In this document: piece after piece, positions 15,909 to 24,258 of the stretch
How the letters are laid out: each line of letters starts with the position of its first letter
Position numbering within the stretch: position 1 is the stretch's first letter
Assembly (NCBI RefSeq): GCF_000520975.1
Contig: NZ_JACB01000015.1
Location: 62,001-126,000, forward strand
Reading direction: 5' to 3'
DNA length: 64,000 nucleotides
Source: Aquimarina megaterium XH134
Lineage (GTDB): Bacteria > Bacteroidota > Bacteroidia > Flavobacteriales > Flavobacteriaceae
Made by a program: the position numbers and the translations under genes
Notes under the pieces: generated by a model
Databases searched by the model: none
Told to the model about the DNA's origin: nothing
What the model saw: only the letters and a program-made list of their open reading frames with translations

Positions 15909-18212
15909 ATGATTATTTCAATGCAAGGGGATTGGAATGTTAAGGTAAAAGCAAAATCTGCTTCTTATCCTCAAAGATTTATCGTCATCGGAGCGGATAC
16001 CGGAAACGGAACTCACTCGGGAACTGTAGGAACTACCGTTAATGTAACAGGTGATCAATGGGCAATTGCCATACAAAACGATCCAGGAGGAGGATATCAA
16101 CAATCTGATACCAAAATTAAATTTCCAAAAACCATCGGAGGCAATCACTCTTTCGAAATTCTATCTAATGATGCTGGAGGTGATTCAGACTTTAACGACT
16201 TGGTACTCGAATGTTCTACACCCGTAAACATTAATGATTTTCTTATTTATGGTCATGTTTCCATGTATAGCGGAAGATGCTTATTTAACCCATGTTGGAG
16301 AGGGCCTTTTGTAATTGACACCTATGTTGGTTTACTCGAGGCACTAAAGAATAATAAAATCAAAAAGTATATAGAAAAAATATACCCAGAGAGGATCCCA
16401 GAAGACATAGGTCCATTTCCACCAGACCCTGCTCCTTTTAAACCTATGGTAATCGATTTAAAAGGAGAGGCTACGAAACCAAAAACAGAATTACTATATC
16501 AAAGGTTAGAGAATCCTGATTTGATAACTAAGAAAAAAGCAAAAGAAAAAGCTTCTGAATTTGCTGCTACAAACTACAAGCTTATCAGTTCTAGAAAACG
16601 AGAAGTTTCTCTGGTTGATACTTCAAGAGCAAAAGATCTAAGATTGGTAAAAGCCATTGAGGGGTTATATTTTAGATGTAATACAGAACCAGCAAATAAT
16701 ATTACATTAACTTTTGAGGAATACGACCGTACAGCCGCAGAACTAGCAGGAGATGCATATACAGGAGAAGGGAACAGAAGATTATTGGGTGATACGATCA
16801 CCGATATGAATGGAAACTATATTTTTAGGTTCTCATTCGATATGAGTTTCCCTGGGATCGAAGATTCTAGTGATCAAGCTCCAGGCGAAAACATTAATGT
16901 AGTTGCGTATCCAGATGTAATTGTAAAAGTTACTAGCCTTGCTCCTAATACTATTTTATATGAAAGTGCTCCTTATTATAATATTCCAAACAAGAAACGA
17001 ATAAACCTTTGTTTGCCAAAATCACAAATACAACCTTCGTCTGCATGTTTTAACGGAAACTTGATTGGCAGCTTAGGAAATGTTTTTATAGGTGGAAATC
17101 AAAATACAACAGCTTCTTTTTTTCCATCTCAATTGCATCGTAATGGGTTTAACAATGACTTAGAGCCAAATGGAAAAATTTCGGTAAATAGTAGCCTGGC
17201 AGGTTTCAAAGTAGATTGTGCTGCCTGGGGAGGTACTATAGACATGACCGGTTGTATGTATGATGTGAGTAAAACAGCCGTGCAAAATAAAATAAAATGG
17301 TATACCATTCGTATAAAACGCTCAGGAACTATTCCTTGGGTATTTGTTAGTCAAAATTACAAGCATCCTCGATATTCTAAACGTAATTTACCAAATTATA
17401 ACGGGGATGACGTGGGCCCATTTTATAGTCAATTACTAAAAGTTGATGGAGGTCCCGCTGTGAGTGTACCAGCCTACAAGAATATTCAGAGAGAAATGAA
17501 TGTTGATCATATAGATTGGATACCAGATAAAATTGGGCGATACATGCAGCTTAGGACCAGTATATACGATAAGGTGCAAGGTGAAACTAAACCGGGAACA
17601 TTCTATGTACGTGTAGATGGTTATGACGGTAATGGCAATCCGGTAGCTAATGCTACAGATATGATTGCTTTATACATCCATAACAAACCATTAAACTTTG
17701 ATCTTTCTGCTCTAACTTTTGCAGATACTTCAATTGTAAATGCAGGTTGCGGATTATATCGCTTAGAAGACTATGAACTTAACACCGAGATCAATTTCAA
17801 TTTTAGAGCAAATGATCCATATGGTTTTGTTGATTCTTATGCTCTAACGATGAGCAGATGCCCTAGTCCGATGATTGGGTTACGAGTTAATACGCCTAAC
17901 CCACCTCTATCTGATACAGTTTCTGGAGATACTATATTTTCTTCGGGAAATGCATCGGGGAACGAACCTCATGCCTGTGTCGGATATAGTGGAACTCTTC
18001 AGGAATTTTCGGATGCCGGGTTAATCAATGCAGGAATACAACCAGCATTAACAGAAGGAGGATGGATAAAAGCTAATGAATATTTTACGCGTCTTTCTTT
18101 TCATCTCACTGCTCGTAAACGAATTACTAATGGGTATAATAGTGGGCTTAGTAGCTTGTATCAAGCTCACAGAAGTATTTTGATGGAACGTATAAACTTA
18201 CCAACTCCATAA
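15909..18212 (+). CDS. Large protein of unknown function with an N-terminal DUF4114-like domain; first gene of a three-gene cassette
   Basis: A 767-aa protein without signal peptide or membrane helix. Residues about 5-100 are beta-rich and end in DAGGDSDFNDLVLEC, the acidic GGDxDFNDLV motif of DUF4114-type, probably calcium-binding, domains. Residues about 110-240 are charged and partly helical with Pro-rich stretches (PFPPDPAPFKP). Residues about 245-360 contain ITDMNGNYIFRFSF, like a carboxypeptidase-regulatory or transthyretin-type beta fold. The remainder is beta-rich with scattered Cys and Trp and no catalytic motif recognised. The next gene begins 3 bases after the stop codon and a third follows. 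Lack of a signal peptide on such a surface-like protein is odd; an unconventional export route or a phage-derived particle role is possible but unproven. Confidence 0.8.
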   Translation: MIISMQGDWNVKVKAKSASYPQRFIVIGADTGNGTHSGTVGTTVNVTGDQWAIAIQNDPGGGYQQSDTKIKFPKTIGGNHSFEILSNDAGGDSDFNDLVLECSTPVNINDFLIYGHVSMYSGRCLFNPCWRGPFVIDTYVGLLEALKNNKIKKYIEKIYPERIPEDIGPFPPDPAPFKPMVIDLKGEATKPKTELLYQRLENPDLITKKKAKEKASEFAATNYKLISSRKREVSLVDTSRAKDLRLVKAIEGLYFRCNTEPANNITLTFEEYDRTAAELAGDAYTGEGNRRLLGDTITDMNGNYIFRFSFDMSFPGIEDSSDQAPGENINVVAYPDVIVKVTSLAPNTILYESAPYYNIPNKKRINLCLPKSQIQPSSACFNGNLIGSLGNVFIGGNQNTTASFFPSQLHRNGFNNDLEPNGKISVNSSLAGFKVDCAAWGGTIDMTGCMYDVSKTAVQNKIKWYTIRIKRSGTIPWVFVSQNYKHPRYSKRNLPNYNGDDVGPFYSQLLKVDGGPAVSVPAYKNIQREMNVDHIDWIPDKIGRYMQLRTSIYDKVQGETKPGTFYVRVDGYDGNGNPVANATDMIALYIHNKPLNFDLSALTFADTSIVNAGCGLYRLEDYELNTEINFNFRANDPYGFVDSYALTMSRCPSPMIGLRVNTPNPPLSDTVSGDTIFSSGNASGNEPHACVGYSGTLQEFSDAGLINAGIQPALTEGGWIKANEYFTRLSFHLTARKRITNGYNSGLSSLYQAHRSILMERINLPTP

Positions 18213-18215
18213 CCA

Positions 18216-18494
18216 ATGGATTGGTTTATATTTATTTTAAAGGGGCTGTGCATCTGGAGAATTACACATTTATGTAGTGCCGAAGACGGCCCCTTCGATA
18301 TCATAATTACAATCAGGAAATGGTTAGGGCAAGGATTTTTTGGATCCTTATTCGATTGTTTTTATTGCCTTAGCATATGGGTAAGCTTACCTTTTGCAAT
18401 TTGGAAAGGAGAGAGTTGGAGTCAAATACTCTTGCTTTGGTTTGCATTATCGGGGTTTGCTTGTTTGTTAGAACAAGCTACATCAAAACAATAA
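18216..18494 (+). CDS. DUF1360-like small membrane protein
   Basis: A 92-aa protein with about two or three hydrophobic segments (WFIFILKGLCIWRITHL, CFYCLSIWVSLPFAIW and ILLLWFALSGFACLLE). The pattern RITHLCSAEDGPFD, then DCFYCLSIWVSLP, matches my recollection of the DUF1360 family, with a CxxC-like FYCLS pair. The function of that family is unknown. It starts 3 bases after the 767-aa gene and ends 16 bases before the next, so all three are almost certainly co-transcribed and translationally coupled. Confidence 0.8.
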   Translation: MDWFIFILKGLCIWRITHLCSAEDGPFDIIITIRKWLGQGFFGSLFDCFYCLSIWVSLPFAIWKGESWSQILLLWFALSGFACLLEQATSKQ

Positions 18495-18510
18495 TTTAAA
18501 AAAGAAAATT

Positions 18511-18768
18511 ATGTCGTGTTGTTCACAAAAACGTTTAGAACTAACCAGAGCACTCAACCCTAAAAAAGGGTCAAAAGAAAAATCTTCTTTACCAATTCTG
18601 AAGAACATAAATACTAAATTTAAATACACAGGAAATACTGCATGGTTTTATAGAGGCGCATTGACTCATATTCGATATCATTTTAAATATCACGGACATG
18701 TTATCACTATTGATACCAGAGATGTATCAGCAGCCATGGCCGAGCCTCTTTTAGAAAGTATTATTTAG
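18511..18768 (+). CDS. Small Cys-Cys-start protein of unknown function, third cassette gene
   Basis: An 85-aa soluble protein beginning MSCCSQKR, followed by a basic linker. A compact beta-type domain of about 50 residues follows (KFKYTGNTAWFYRGALTH, then YHFKYHGHVITIDTRDVSAA). The tail pattern (Y.F...G..v.iD.RD...) is one I associate with small bacterial and phage-like proteins of no known function, but I cannot name the family. The paired Cys residues near the start could bind metal. It closes the cassette, followed by a strong hairpin. Confidence 0.75.
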   Translation: MSCCSQKRLELTRALNPKKGSKEKSSLPILKNINTKFKYTGNTAWFYRGALTHIRYHFKYHGHVITIDTRDVSAAMAEPLLESII

Positions 18769-18793
18769 AGTTTCGTAAATCGTCGGTACTTAA

Positions 18794-18832
18794 AAACAAA
18801 GGGATAATCAAAAAGATTATCCCTTTGTTTTA
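18794..18832 (+). terminator. Terminator of the three-gene cassette
   Basis: Perfect arms AAACAAAGGGATAATC (18794-18809) and GATTATCCCTTTGTTT (18815-18830) with a 5-base loop. The 5' flank is A-rich, so it could also act on the - strand. Confidence 0.92.
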
Positions 18833-18867
18833 TAAAAAATAATGCATAACATCATTTTTTATGCATT
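18832..18867 (-). terminator. Terminator of the small peptide gene
   Basis: Read on the - strand, AATGCATAA (18867-18859) pairs with TTATGCATT (18849-18841), followed by ATTTTTTAT. It starts 6 bases after the peptide stop codon. A dedicated terminator supports the peptide gene being real. Confidence 0.75.
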
Positions 18868-18872
18868 TGGTA

Positions 18873-19031
18873 TTAAGCATCACAAAACTTTGTTTGTCTT
18901 TGAGGGCAACCATATCCTGCATTGGTATTACTACAAATTTGGGTACCTCCTCCTCTTATGCTACTAGATTGCAATTTAGTGATCACTTGTTTTGACAATG
19001 TTAATTTTGATGTTAATTTTTGTTTCTTCAT
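18873..19031 (-). CDS. RiPP precursor-like peptide with Bacteroidota class I lanthipeptide-type leader (52 aa)
   Basis: A short gene read directly from the sequence. The peptide starts MKKQKLTSKLTLSKQVITKL (residues 1-20), continues to a Gly-Gly-Gly at 27-29, and ends in a 23-residue core with Cys33, Cys42 and Cys50 plus Thr30, Ser34, Thr36 and Thr47. The leader pattern L-x-L-x-K-x-x-I-x-x-L followed about ten residues later by GG is typical of Bacteroidota class I lanthipeptide precursors. The Ser/Thr and Cys could form up to three thioether rings. LanB/LanC genes are absent from the window. The gene has its own terminator and lies 129 bases downstream of a LytS-type kinase gene on the same strand. 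An unmodified Cys peptide or signal peptide remains possible. Confidence 0.72.
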   Translation of the reverse strand: MKKQKLTSKLTLSKQVITKLQSSSIRGGGTQICSNTNAGYGCPQRQTKFCDA

Positions 19032-19160
19032 GATATTTACATATTAGATTTAAGAATAATACTATCATAAAGAAACCTTTAATAAAGTTTTTTTCGAAGG
19101 ACAAATACATAAGCGATGCTGTTTTTCATCTAAGCGTCAACCAACAACATGTGAAAGCAT

Positions 19161-21092
19161 CTAAATACTATAAAAAGGAAGTACTATTCTTACAACAGAA
19201 CCTATGCGATCATTAGTTTCGTTTTTTAAATCCTTAATTTCTAAAGAAGCATCGGATTTGAGTTTTTTATTATAAATGGCCAATCGTTCTCGTACAATTT
19301 TTTCTGATAACGAAGTATGATCCTTTGGTCTAGAAATATTCTTATTAAATTGATGAGAATACCCAATTCCATTGTCGATCACATTACAAATTATTGTGTT
19401 TTCTGTATTCGTTTCAAATATTACTTTTACGATTCCTTTTTCTTTTTTTTCTGCGATTCCATGAATAATTGCATTCTCTACAAATGGCTGTATTATCATT
19501 GGAGGAATATGGTAAAATTCTAATTCTATTTCAGGATCCATTTCAATAGTATACGTGAAACTTGTTGAGAAATTAGACTGTAATATCAAATAATTCTCTA
19601 ATGCTCCTACTTCTTTTTCTAAAGGGACATATTCTTCTCTAGAATTTTCAAGCGTAAGTCTTATTAGTTTAGACAACCCTAAAACATAATTCTGCACCTT
19701 ATTAGGTTGTTCTTCATTTAATACAATAATCTTATTAAGAGCATTAAAAATAAAATGAGGGTTCATTTGTGTTCTTAATAATTGTTGTTGCAGAACTACT
19801 TTTTTAAATTTATCATTGAGTTTCTTTTGATAAAAATAAAAGATGACACCAATCAAGAAAATTAGCATTAACGCAATAATACTATAGAATATAATATTTC
19901 GCTGCTTTTGAATTGTCTTTTGGTCAGCCGTAAGTGTTTTCAAACGTTGAATTTCAGATTTCCTTTTTTTGGTTTCATACTTAACTTGTAGTTTTTCTAA
20001 TTCTTGCTTTAATTGCTGTTTATGAAACTGGTTTAAGAATTCTTCTTTCTCTTTCAGGACTGCATTAGATTTAATATAATTCCCTTTATTTTGATAAGCG
20101 AGAGTCATGTTTTCATATACCGAAAGAAAAAGCCCTTTATCATCTTTATTATATTCGGTGAACTTACCTAAGCTATCTAAAACGCTTTGTAAATCCATAA
20201 TAGCCTCATCAAGTTTACCTGAATGAATTTTTACGTAACTATAATTTGCGATATCATAAAGAGATGTTTTTAATGCCCCTTCTTTAGTAATTGGTTTATG
20301 TTCTTTTAGGATTTCATGTGCTTTAGTGTAATATATAATAGTAGAATCTATTTTATTTTCTCGTTTATAAAGACTTCCTAAATTTCCGTATAAAGTAGAG
20401 AGGTTGTTTTTATAATCTAATGCTAAAGAGCGTTTAATTGCTTTATGAGTATAATATTTGGCCGAATCAATTTTATTTAAAAAATCATAATCATATAGTG
20501 CACCAACCCTGGTAAGCGCTGTGATTAAAGATCTCGGAGTAGAAACATAAAATGAATCTTTTAATGCTTTTTTATAAAAATTTAGTGCTAAACTATCATT
20601 TCCTATCGCTAAATGATTATTTGCTATTCCGGTAAAAAGATAACCTCTTGCTTTTGAAGGATATCTTTTTTCAATTTCTAAACACTTAAGTAGAGCAATT
20701 GTAGAATTTTGGTAATCCTTATTCTCTGCATATGATCTTCCTTTTGCAAAATATGCGTTAATGAGATTAGCTTCTTCTTTAGGGTACTTATCTTTTGCTG
20801 TTTCATAGGTAGCAATAGCTTTGTTAGCATAAAAGATGGCAGAATCACGTTTTTGTTCTTTCAACATATAATAACTGTAATACGCATTGTATTTAGTCCA
20901 TCCATATGTTAGTTCGTTATCCAAAAGAATCTTTTTGAAAGTGATCAAATTTTCTCCATTCAACGGTTTTATTTTATATTCAGAAATTTCTTTATAAGAA
21001 TATTCTTTTTGAGCATATATATTGAATGAAAAGCTGATTAAGCTTAATATAAATATTATACCTATCTTTTTTGATTCTAAATTTGAAATCAT
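19161..21092 (-). CDS. LytS-family sensor histidine kinase with periplasmic TPR domain
   Basis: A 643-aa protein: signal sequence (about residues 1-27), a TPR solenoid in the periplasm (about 45-370, with AIFYANKAIATYETAKDKYP-like helical pairs), one membrane helix (about 398-420), a short coiled coil, then a His_kinase (PF06580) domain with phospho-acceptor QMNPHFIFNALNKI (about 445) and an HATPase region (PPMIIQPFVENAIIHGI, then VIDNGIGYS). This YehU/LytS design pairs with LytTR response regulators; one is divergently encoded 35 bases away. The TPR part probably senses a protein or peptide partner. The peptide gene lies downstream on the same strand, a possible signal or target, but that link is only contextual. 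Confidence 0.93.
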   Translation of the reverse strand: MISNLESKKIGIIFILSLISFSFNIYAQKEYSYKEISEYKIKPLNGENLITFKKILLDNELTYGWTKYNAYYSYYMLKEQKRDSAIFYANKAIATYETAKDKYPKEEANLINAYFAKGRSYAENKDYQNSTIALLKCLEIEKRYPSKARGYLFTGIANNHLAIGNDSLALNFYKKALKDSFYVSTPRSLITALTRVGALYDYDFLNKIDSAKYYTHKAIKRSLALDYKNNLSTLYGNLGSLYKRENKIDSTIIYYTKAHEILKEHKPITKEGALKTSLYDIANYSYVKIHSGKLDEAIMDLQSVLDSLGKFTEYNKDDKGLFLSVYENMTLAYQNKGNYIKSNAVLKEKEEFLNQFHKQQLKQELEKLQVKYETKKRKSEIQRLKTLTADQKTIQKQRNIIFYSIIALMLIFLIGVIFYFYQKKLNDKFKKVVLQQQLLRTQMNPHFIFNALNKIIVLNEEQPNKVQNYVLGLSKLIRLTLENSREEYVPLEKEVGALENYLILQSNFSTSFTYTIEMDPEIELEFYHIPPMIIQPFVENAIIHGIAEKKEKGIVKVIFETNTENTIICNVIDNGIGYSHQFNKNISRPKDHTSLSEKIVRERLAIYNKKLKSDASLEIKDLKNETNDRIGSVVRIVLPFYSI

Positions 21093-21127
21093 TTATTTCT
21101 AATAAAGGTTTATTTCCTAACAAAGCA

Positions 21128-21877
21128 ATGAAAAAAAAAATAAAGGTTGTAATTATAGAAGATGATCTTGATACAGTAAAATATCTCGAAAAAATTCTAA
21201 TCAAAGAAAACGAAGCTGTAAGTATCGAAGGGTTTTCATGTTCTATTTCTGATGCCATTGATTTAATTAATAAAACTCGGCCAGAGATTGTCTTAATGGA
21301 CATTGTATTAAAAGATGGAAATGCATTTTCAATTTTGGATGCCTTTCCAAATCCAAATTTTGAAGTCATTTTTATTTCTGCGCATGGAGAGTTTATGGAA
21401 AAAGCTTTAGAGTATTATGCATTAAATTTTCTAACCAAACCCATAAACGCAAATCGACTGTTGGCGATATTTAAAAAATACAACACTTTTAAACAAAGAA
21501 TGTTTGAGTTTTATAAGTATGAAATGCTAAAAGAAATGATTCATGAAAATGGGAAAAAGTTTTTGCTACATATTGGCAACAAACATATTGCTGTTAATTT
21601 TTCTGATATTATTCGTTGTGTTGCTGATGGAAATTATACTCTTTTCTATTTAAGCGATAAAAGAAATCTTGTGGCTTCTAAATCACTAGGATATTATAGT
21701 GATTTATTAGAAAAGAAAAACTTTTTTAGGGCAAGTAGATTTGATTTGATCAATCTAAATCATATTACATCTATATATAAAAAAGAAACCATAGTTTTAA
21801 GTAATAACGACAAAGTGAATATTTCTACTAGAAATAAATCTAAATTAGTACATATGATAAATGAGTTATCATTATAA
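21128..21877 (+). CDS. LytTR-family response regulator
   Basis: A 249-aa regulator. I chose the ATG at 21128, which gives a normal receiver start (MKKKIKVVIIEDDLDTVKYL); an upstream in-frame ATG at 21071 would overlap the divergent kinase gene. The receiver domain covers about residues 1-120, with phospho-acceptor Asp in IVLMDIVLKDG and the switch Lys in FLTKPI. The LytTR DNA-binding domain covers about 150-245 (HIAVNFSDIIRCVADGNYTL and FFRASRFDLINLNHITSI). LytTR proteins bind 9-bp direct repeats. It forms a two-component pair with the divergent TPR kinase; its targets are unknown. Confidence 0.94.
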   Translation: MKKKIKVVIIEDDLDTVKYLEKILIKENEAVSIEGFSCSISDAIDLINKTRPEIVLMDIVLKDGNAFSILDAFPNPNFEVIFISAHGEFMEKALEYYALNFLTKPINANRLLAIFKKYNTFKQRMFEFYKYEMLKEMIHENGKKFLLHIGNKHIAVNFSDIIRCVADGNYTLFYLSDKRNLVASKSLGYYSDLLEKKNFFRASRFDLINLNHITSIYKKETIVLSNNDKVNISTRNKSKLVHMINELSL

Positions 21878-21939
21878 GAAAACAGAATAGATTGCTAAAA
21901 AAGTACTGATCAAGAAACGATTAAAATTAATCATGAATA

Positions 21940-22563
21940 TTAATAGGTATTAGCCAATTTTCTTGCTACAAATCTAATCACCGATCCTTTTCCTATATGA
22001 TATTTACCTTCATTTAATAGAATTTCTTCTTCCTCTAATACTACTATTTCATAATTTTTGAAGTCAGCTATTATTTCTTCTTTAGAATACAGCATATCAA
22101 TATCGTTTGGGCCACCAACTTTAGGATTAAGCTTTCTAAGGGGTATATGGTTTTTGCTAAAAGCTTCTAAAATAATAATGCCACCTTCTTTGAGATAGTC
22201 GTTTAATTTCTTGTGAAATACTGACTTCTTTTCGGCAGAAAAATGAGCATACACAAGTCCGATCATATCAAATGTTTCTTTTTTAAACTTAAGTTGTTCT
22301 AGATTTCCCACAATATAATCAAGAGTTACATGATTCTCTTTTGCTAGTTGTATTGCTTTTGACTGCCCTTCTATACTTAGGTCGAATGAAGTTACTTTCC
22401 ACCCGAGTTGCGCTGCAAATACCCCGTTACGCCCCTCCCCGTCTGCTGGCATCAATATAGATCCTGGTTCAAATTTTTGAAGCCATTCTTTAAAAAACAC
22501 ATTAGGTTCTTTACCATAAGCAAATTCTTGAATTTTATATCTATTATCCCATTTCTGATTCAT
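21940..22563 (-). CDS. Class I SAM-dependent methyltransferase
   Basis: About 207 aa from the ATG at 22563, which gives the family-like start MNQKWDNRYKIQEFAYGKEP; an ATG at 22587 is also in frame. The Rossmann motif I is PGSILMPADGEGRNGVFAA (usual consensus E/DxGxGxG, here the ADGEGRN form of TehB-like and thiopurine-type methyltransferases). Motif II is VTSFDLS and motif IV is DMIGLVYAHF. The ADGEGRNGVFLA-type methyltransferases are common in Bacteroidota and their substrates are mostly unknown. It is convergent with the LytTR gene, with no evident partner. Confidence 0.88.
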   Translation of the reverse strand: MNQKWDNRYKIQEFAYGKEPNVFFKEWLQKFEPGSILMPADGEGRNGVFAAQLGWKVTSFDLSIEGQSKAIQLAKENHVTLDYIVGNLEQLKFKKETFDMIGLVYAHFSAEKKSVFHKKLNDYLKEGGIIILEAFSKNHIPLRKLNPKVGGPNDIDMLYSKEEIIADFKNYEIVVLEEEEILLNEGKYHIGKGSVIRFVARKLANTY

Positions 22564-22821
22564 ATCGATTCGGTTTACATTTACCAATACATAAATTACT
22601 ACTCGTTATTTATGTACAAAAATAGCTCTCGTTATCATCCAAAGAATAGGATAGATCTGTAATTTAATAGGACTTACACCAAGTTATATTTAGGGTAAAT
22701 AGTTTATCTAACAAAACAAAAAACATTTCTATTTTCTCCTAGAAATAATAACCGATTTGATTTCATGAATATTCTCTTCTATATATACGAAACCACAAGT
22801 CATTGCTTTCACATTTTTTAT

Positions 22822-24258
22822 TTAAACAGATAACCCCAAAGTGTTATATAAACTAGCTGTTGTCATAAGTCGTTTAATAAGCAAAATATTTTCTTTTAGC
22901 TGTATATCGAGTAATTTTTGTTCCCGTGAGTTTATGATAAATAACGAGCTTTCTCCTAAAAAGAATTTGCGTTCTTCTGCTTTAACTAACGCTTCATAAT
23001 CTATGACGATATTTCTTATTAATTGATTTTGCTTAGTAAGTGAATTAATCTCTGCATAAACAGCATCTATTTTATTTTGAAGAGTAATCGCTGTCGATAC
23101 ACGCTCAAGATTGGCATCTTGTAATTTTAAATTCGCCAATCGTAAATCTCCTCTTGCTTTGCGCAAAAATAATGGTAAACTAAAATTTACAAATGCTTTA
23201 TAATTCGTAGTATTAAACGTGTGTATTTGATCAATTTTTGGTGTTAAGAAATTATACTGAATATTTATTTTAGGCAGTAATTTATTTAGTTTTAAAGAAC
23301 GTTCTACGGTAAGTCCCTCAATTTTGGCATCAAGACTCAATAATTTAGGGTGATTGTTAAGTAATCCCGAAGTATTCGTAATGCCTTCTAATAAGAGGGA
23401 AGCTTCTAACGTATTTAATTCTGGTACTACCGGTACTACATCCTCTTTAACCTCCATTGGTATATCATTTAGCCACAAATAATTACTAACTATTAGAGCT
23501 GCCTTTTTTCTTTTTAAAGAAGCTGCTTCCAGATTAAGTTGTCTGTTCTGTAATGTAATTCTGGCTTCAGTAATATCAATGGCTGCTTTTTCACCTGTTT
23601 CGACACTACGCTCTACGGCCATAAGACGTGTATTCGCATTTTTTAGAAAAGTTGTATAAATAAGCTGTTCATTAGTAGCTTTTAACCACTCTAAGTAAGC
23701 TTTACTAGCTTCGAACAATAGTGTATTAACAAGTACATCTCTATCGGCTTTGGTTTGCTCCTTAAAGAAACGTGCTTTTTTAAGCGAGGCCATGCGTTCG
23801 TTGATCAAAAAGCCTTGGGCCAGCGAAAATGAAACACCTGCACTATATAGACCTCCATCAGGAACAGTACGATTTGGATTTAGAAATTCGCCTGTATTTT
23901 CTTCAAAATTTGCTTTAAACTCAATACCGTACCAAGTGGGTATTTTAAAAGTAGCACTTAATTGATCGTAATATTCAGTATTTTTAAATTTCTTTCGATC
24001 ATAATCTACTTCGATTTTTGGATCAAATCCGCCACGTGCTTTTAACAAATTTGCCTCACCTATACTTAATGTAAGTTCGGCTTGTTTCATTAGCGGGTGA
24101 TGCTTTTTTACATAGCCCAAATATTCTTCAAAAGTAAGTGTTTGCGCTAATAAAGTAGTTGTATTTTGTTCTGTTTCAGCTACTCTACTCTGGCTCAGCA
24201 CAGGTTTTGCAAAAGGGAGCAAAATCAGTGCAATGATATATTTAATACCTGTTGTCAT
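22822..24258 (-). CDS. TolC-like outer-membrane efflux protein
   Basis: A 478-aa outer-membrane factor with a signal peptide (about residues 1-22) and the two long coiled-coil OEP repeats typical of TolC. One covers roughly 45-250 (LTFEEYLGYVKKHHPLMKQAELTL is its first helix region), the other about 270-470. It is predicted to form the trimeric outer-membrane tunnel. It begins one base after the stop codon of the HlyD-like gene, so it is the third gene of an ABC-HlyD-TolC operon and completes a type I secretion or export machine. Confidence 0.93.
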   Translation of the reverse strand: MTTGIKYIIALILLPFAKPVLSQSRVAETEQNTTTLLAQTLTFEEYLGYVKKHHPLMKQAELTLSIGEANLLKARGGFDPKIEVDYDRKKFKNTEYYDQLSATFKIPTWYGIEFKANFEENTGEFLNPNRTVPDGGLYSAGVSFSLAQGFLINERMASLKKARFFKEQTKADRDVLVNTLLFEASKAYLEWLKATNEQLIYTTFLKNANTRLMAVERSVETGEKAAIDITEARITLQNRQLNLEAASLKRKKAALIVSNYLWLNDIPMEVKEDVVPVVPELNTLEASLLLEGITNTSGLLNNHPKLLSLDAKIEGLTVERSLKLNKLLPKINIQYNFLTPKIDQIHTFNTTNYKAFVNFSLPLFLRKARGDLRLANLKLQDANLERVSTAITLQNKIDAVYAEINSLTKQNQLIRNIVIDYEALVKAEERKFFLGESSLFIINSREQKLLDIQLKENILLIKRLMTTASLYNTLGLSV

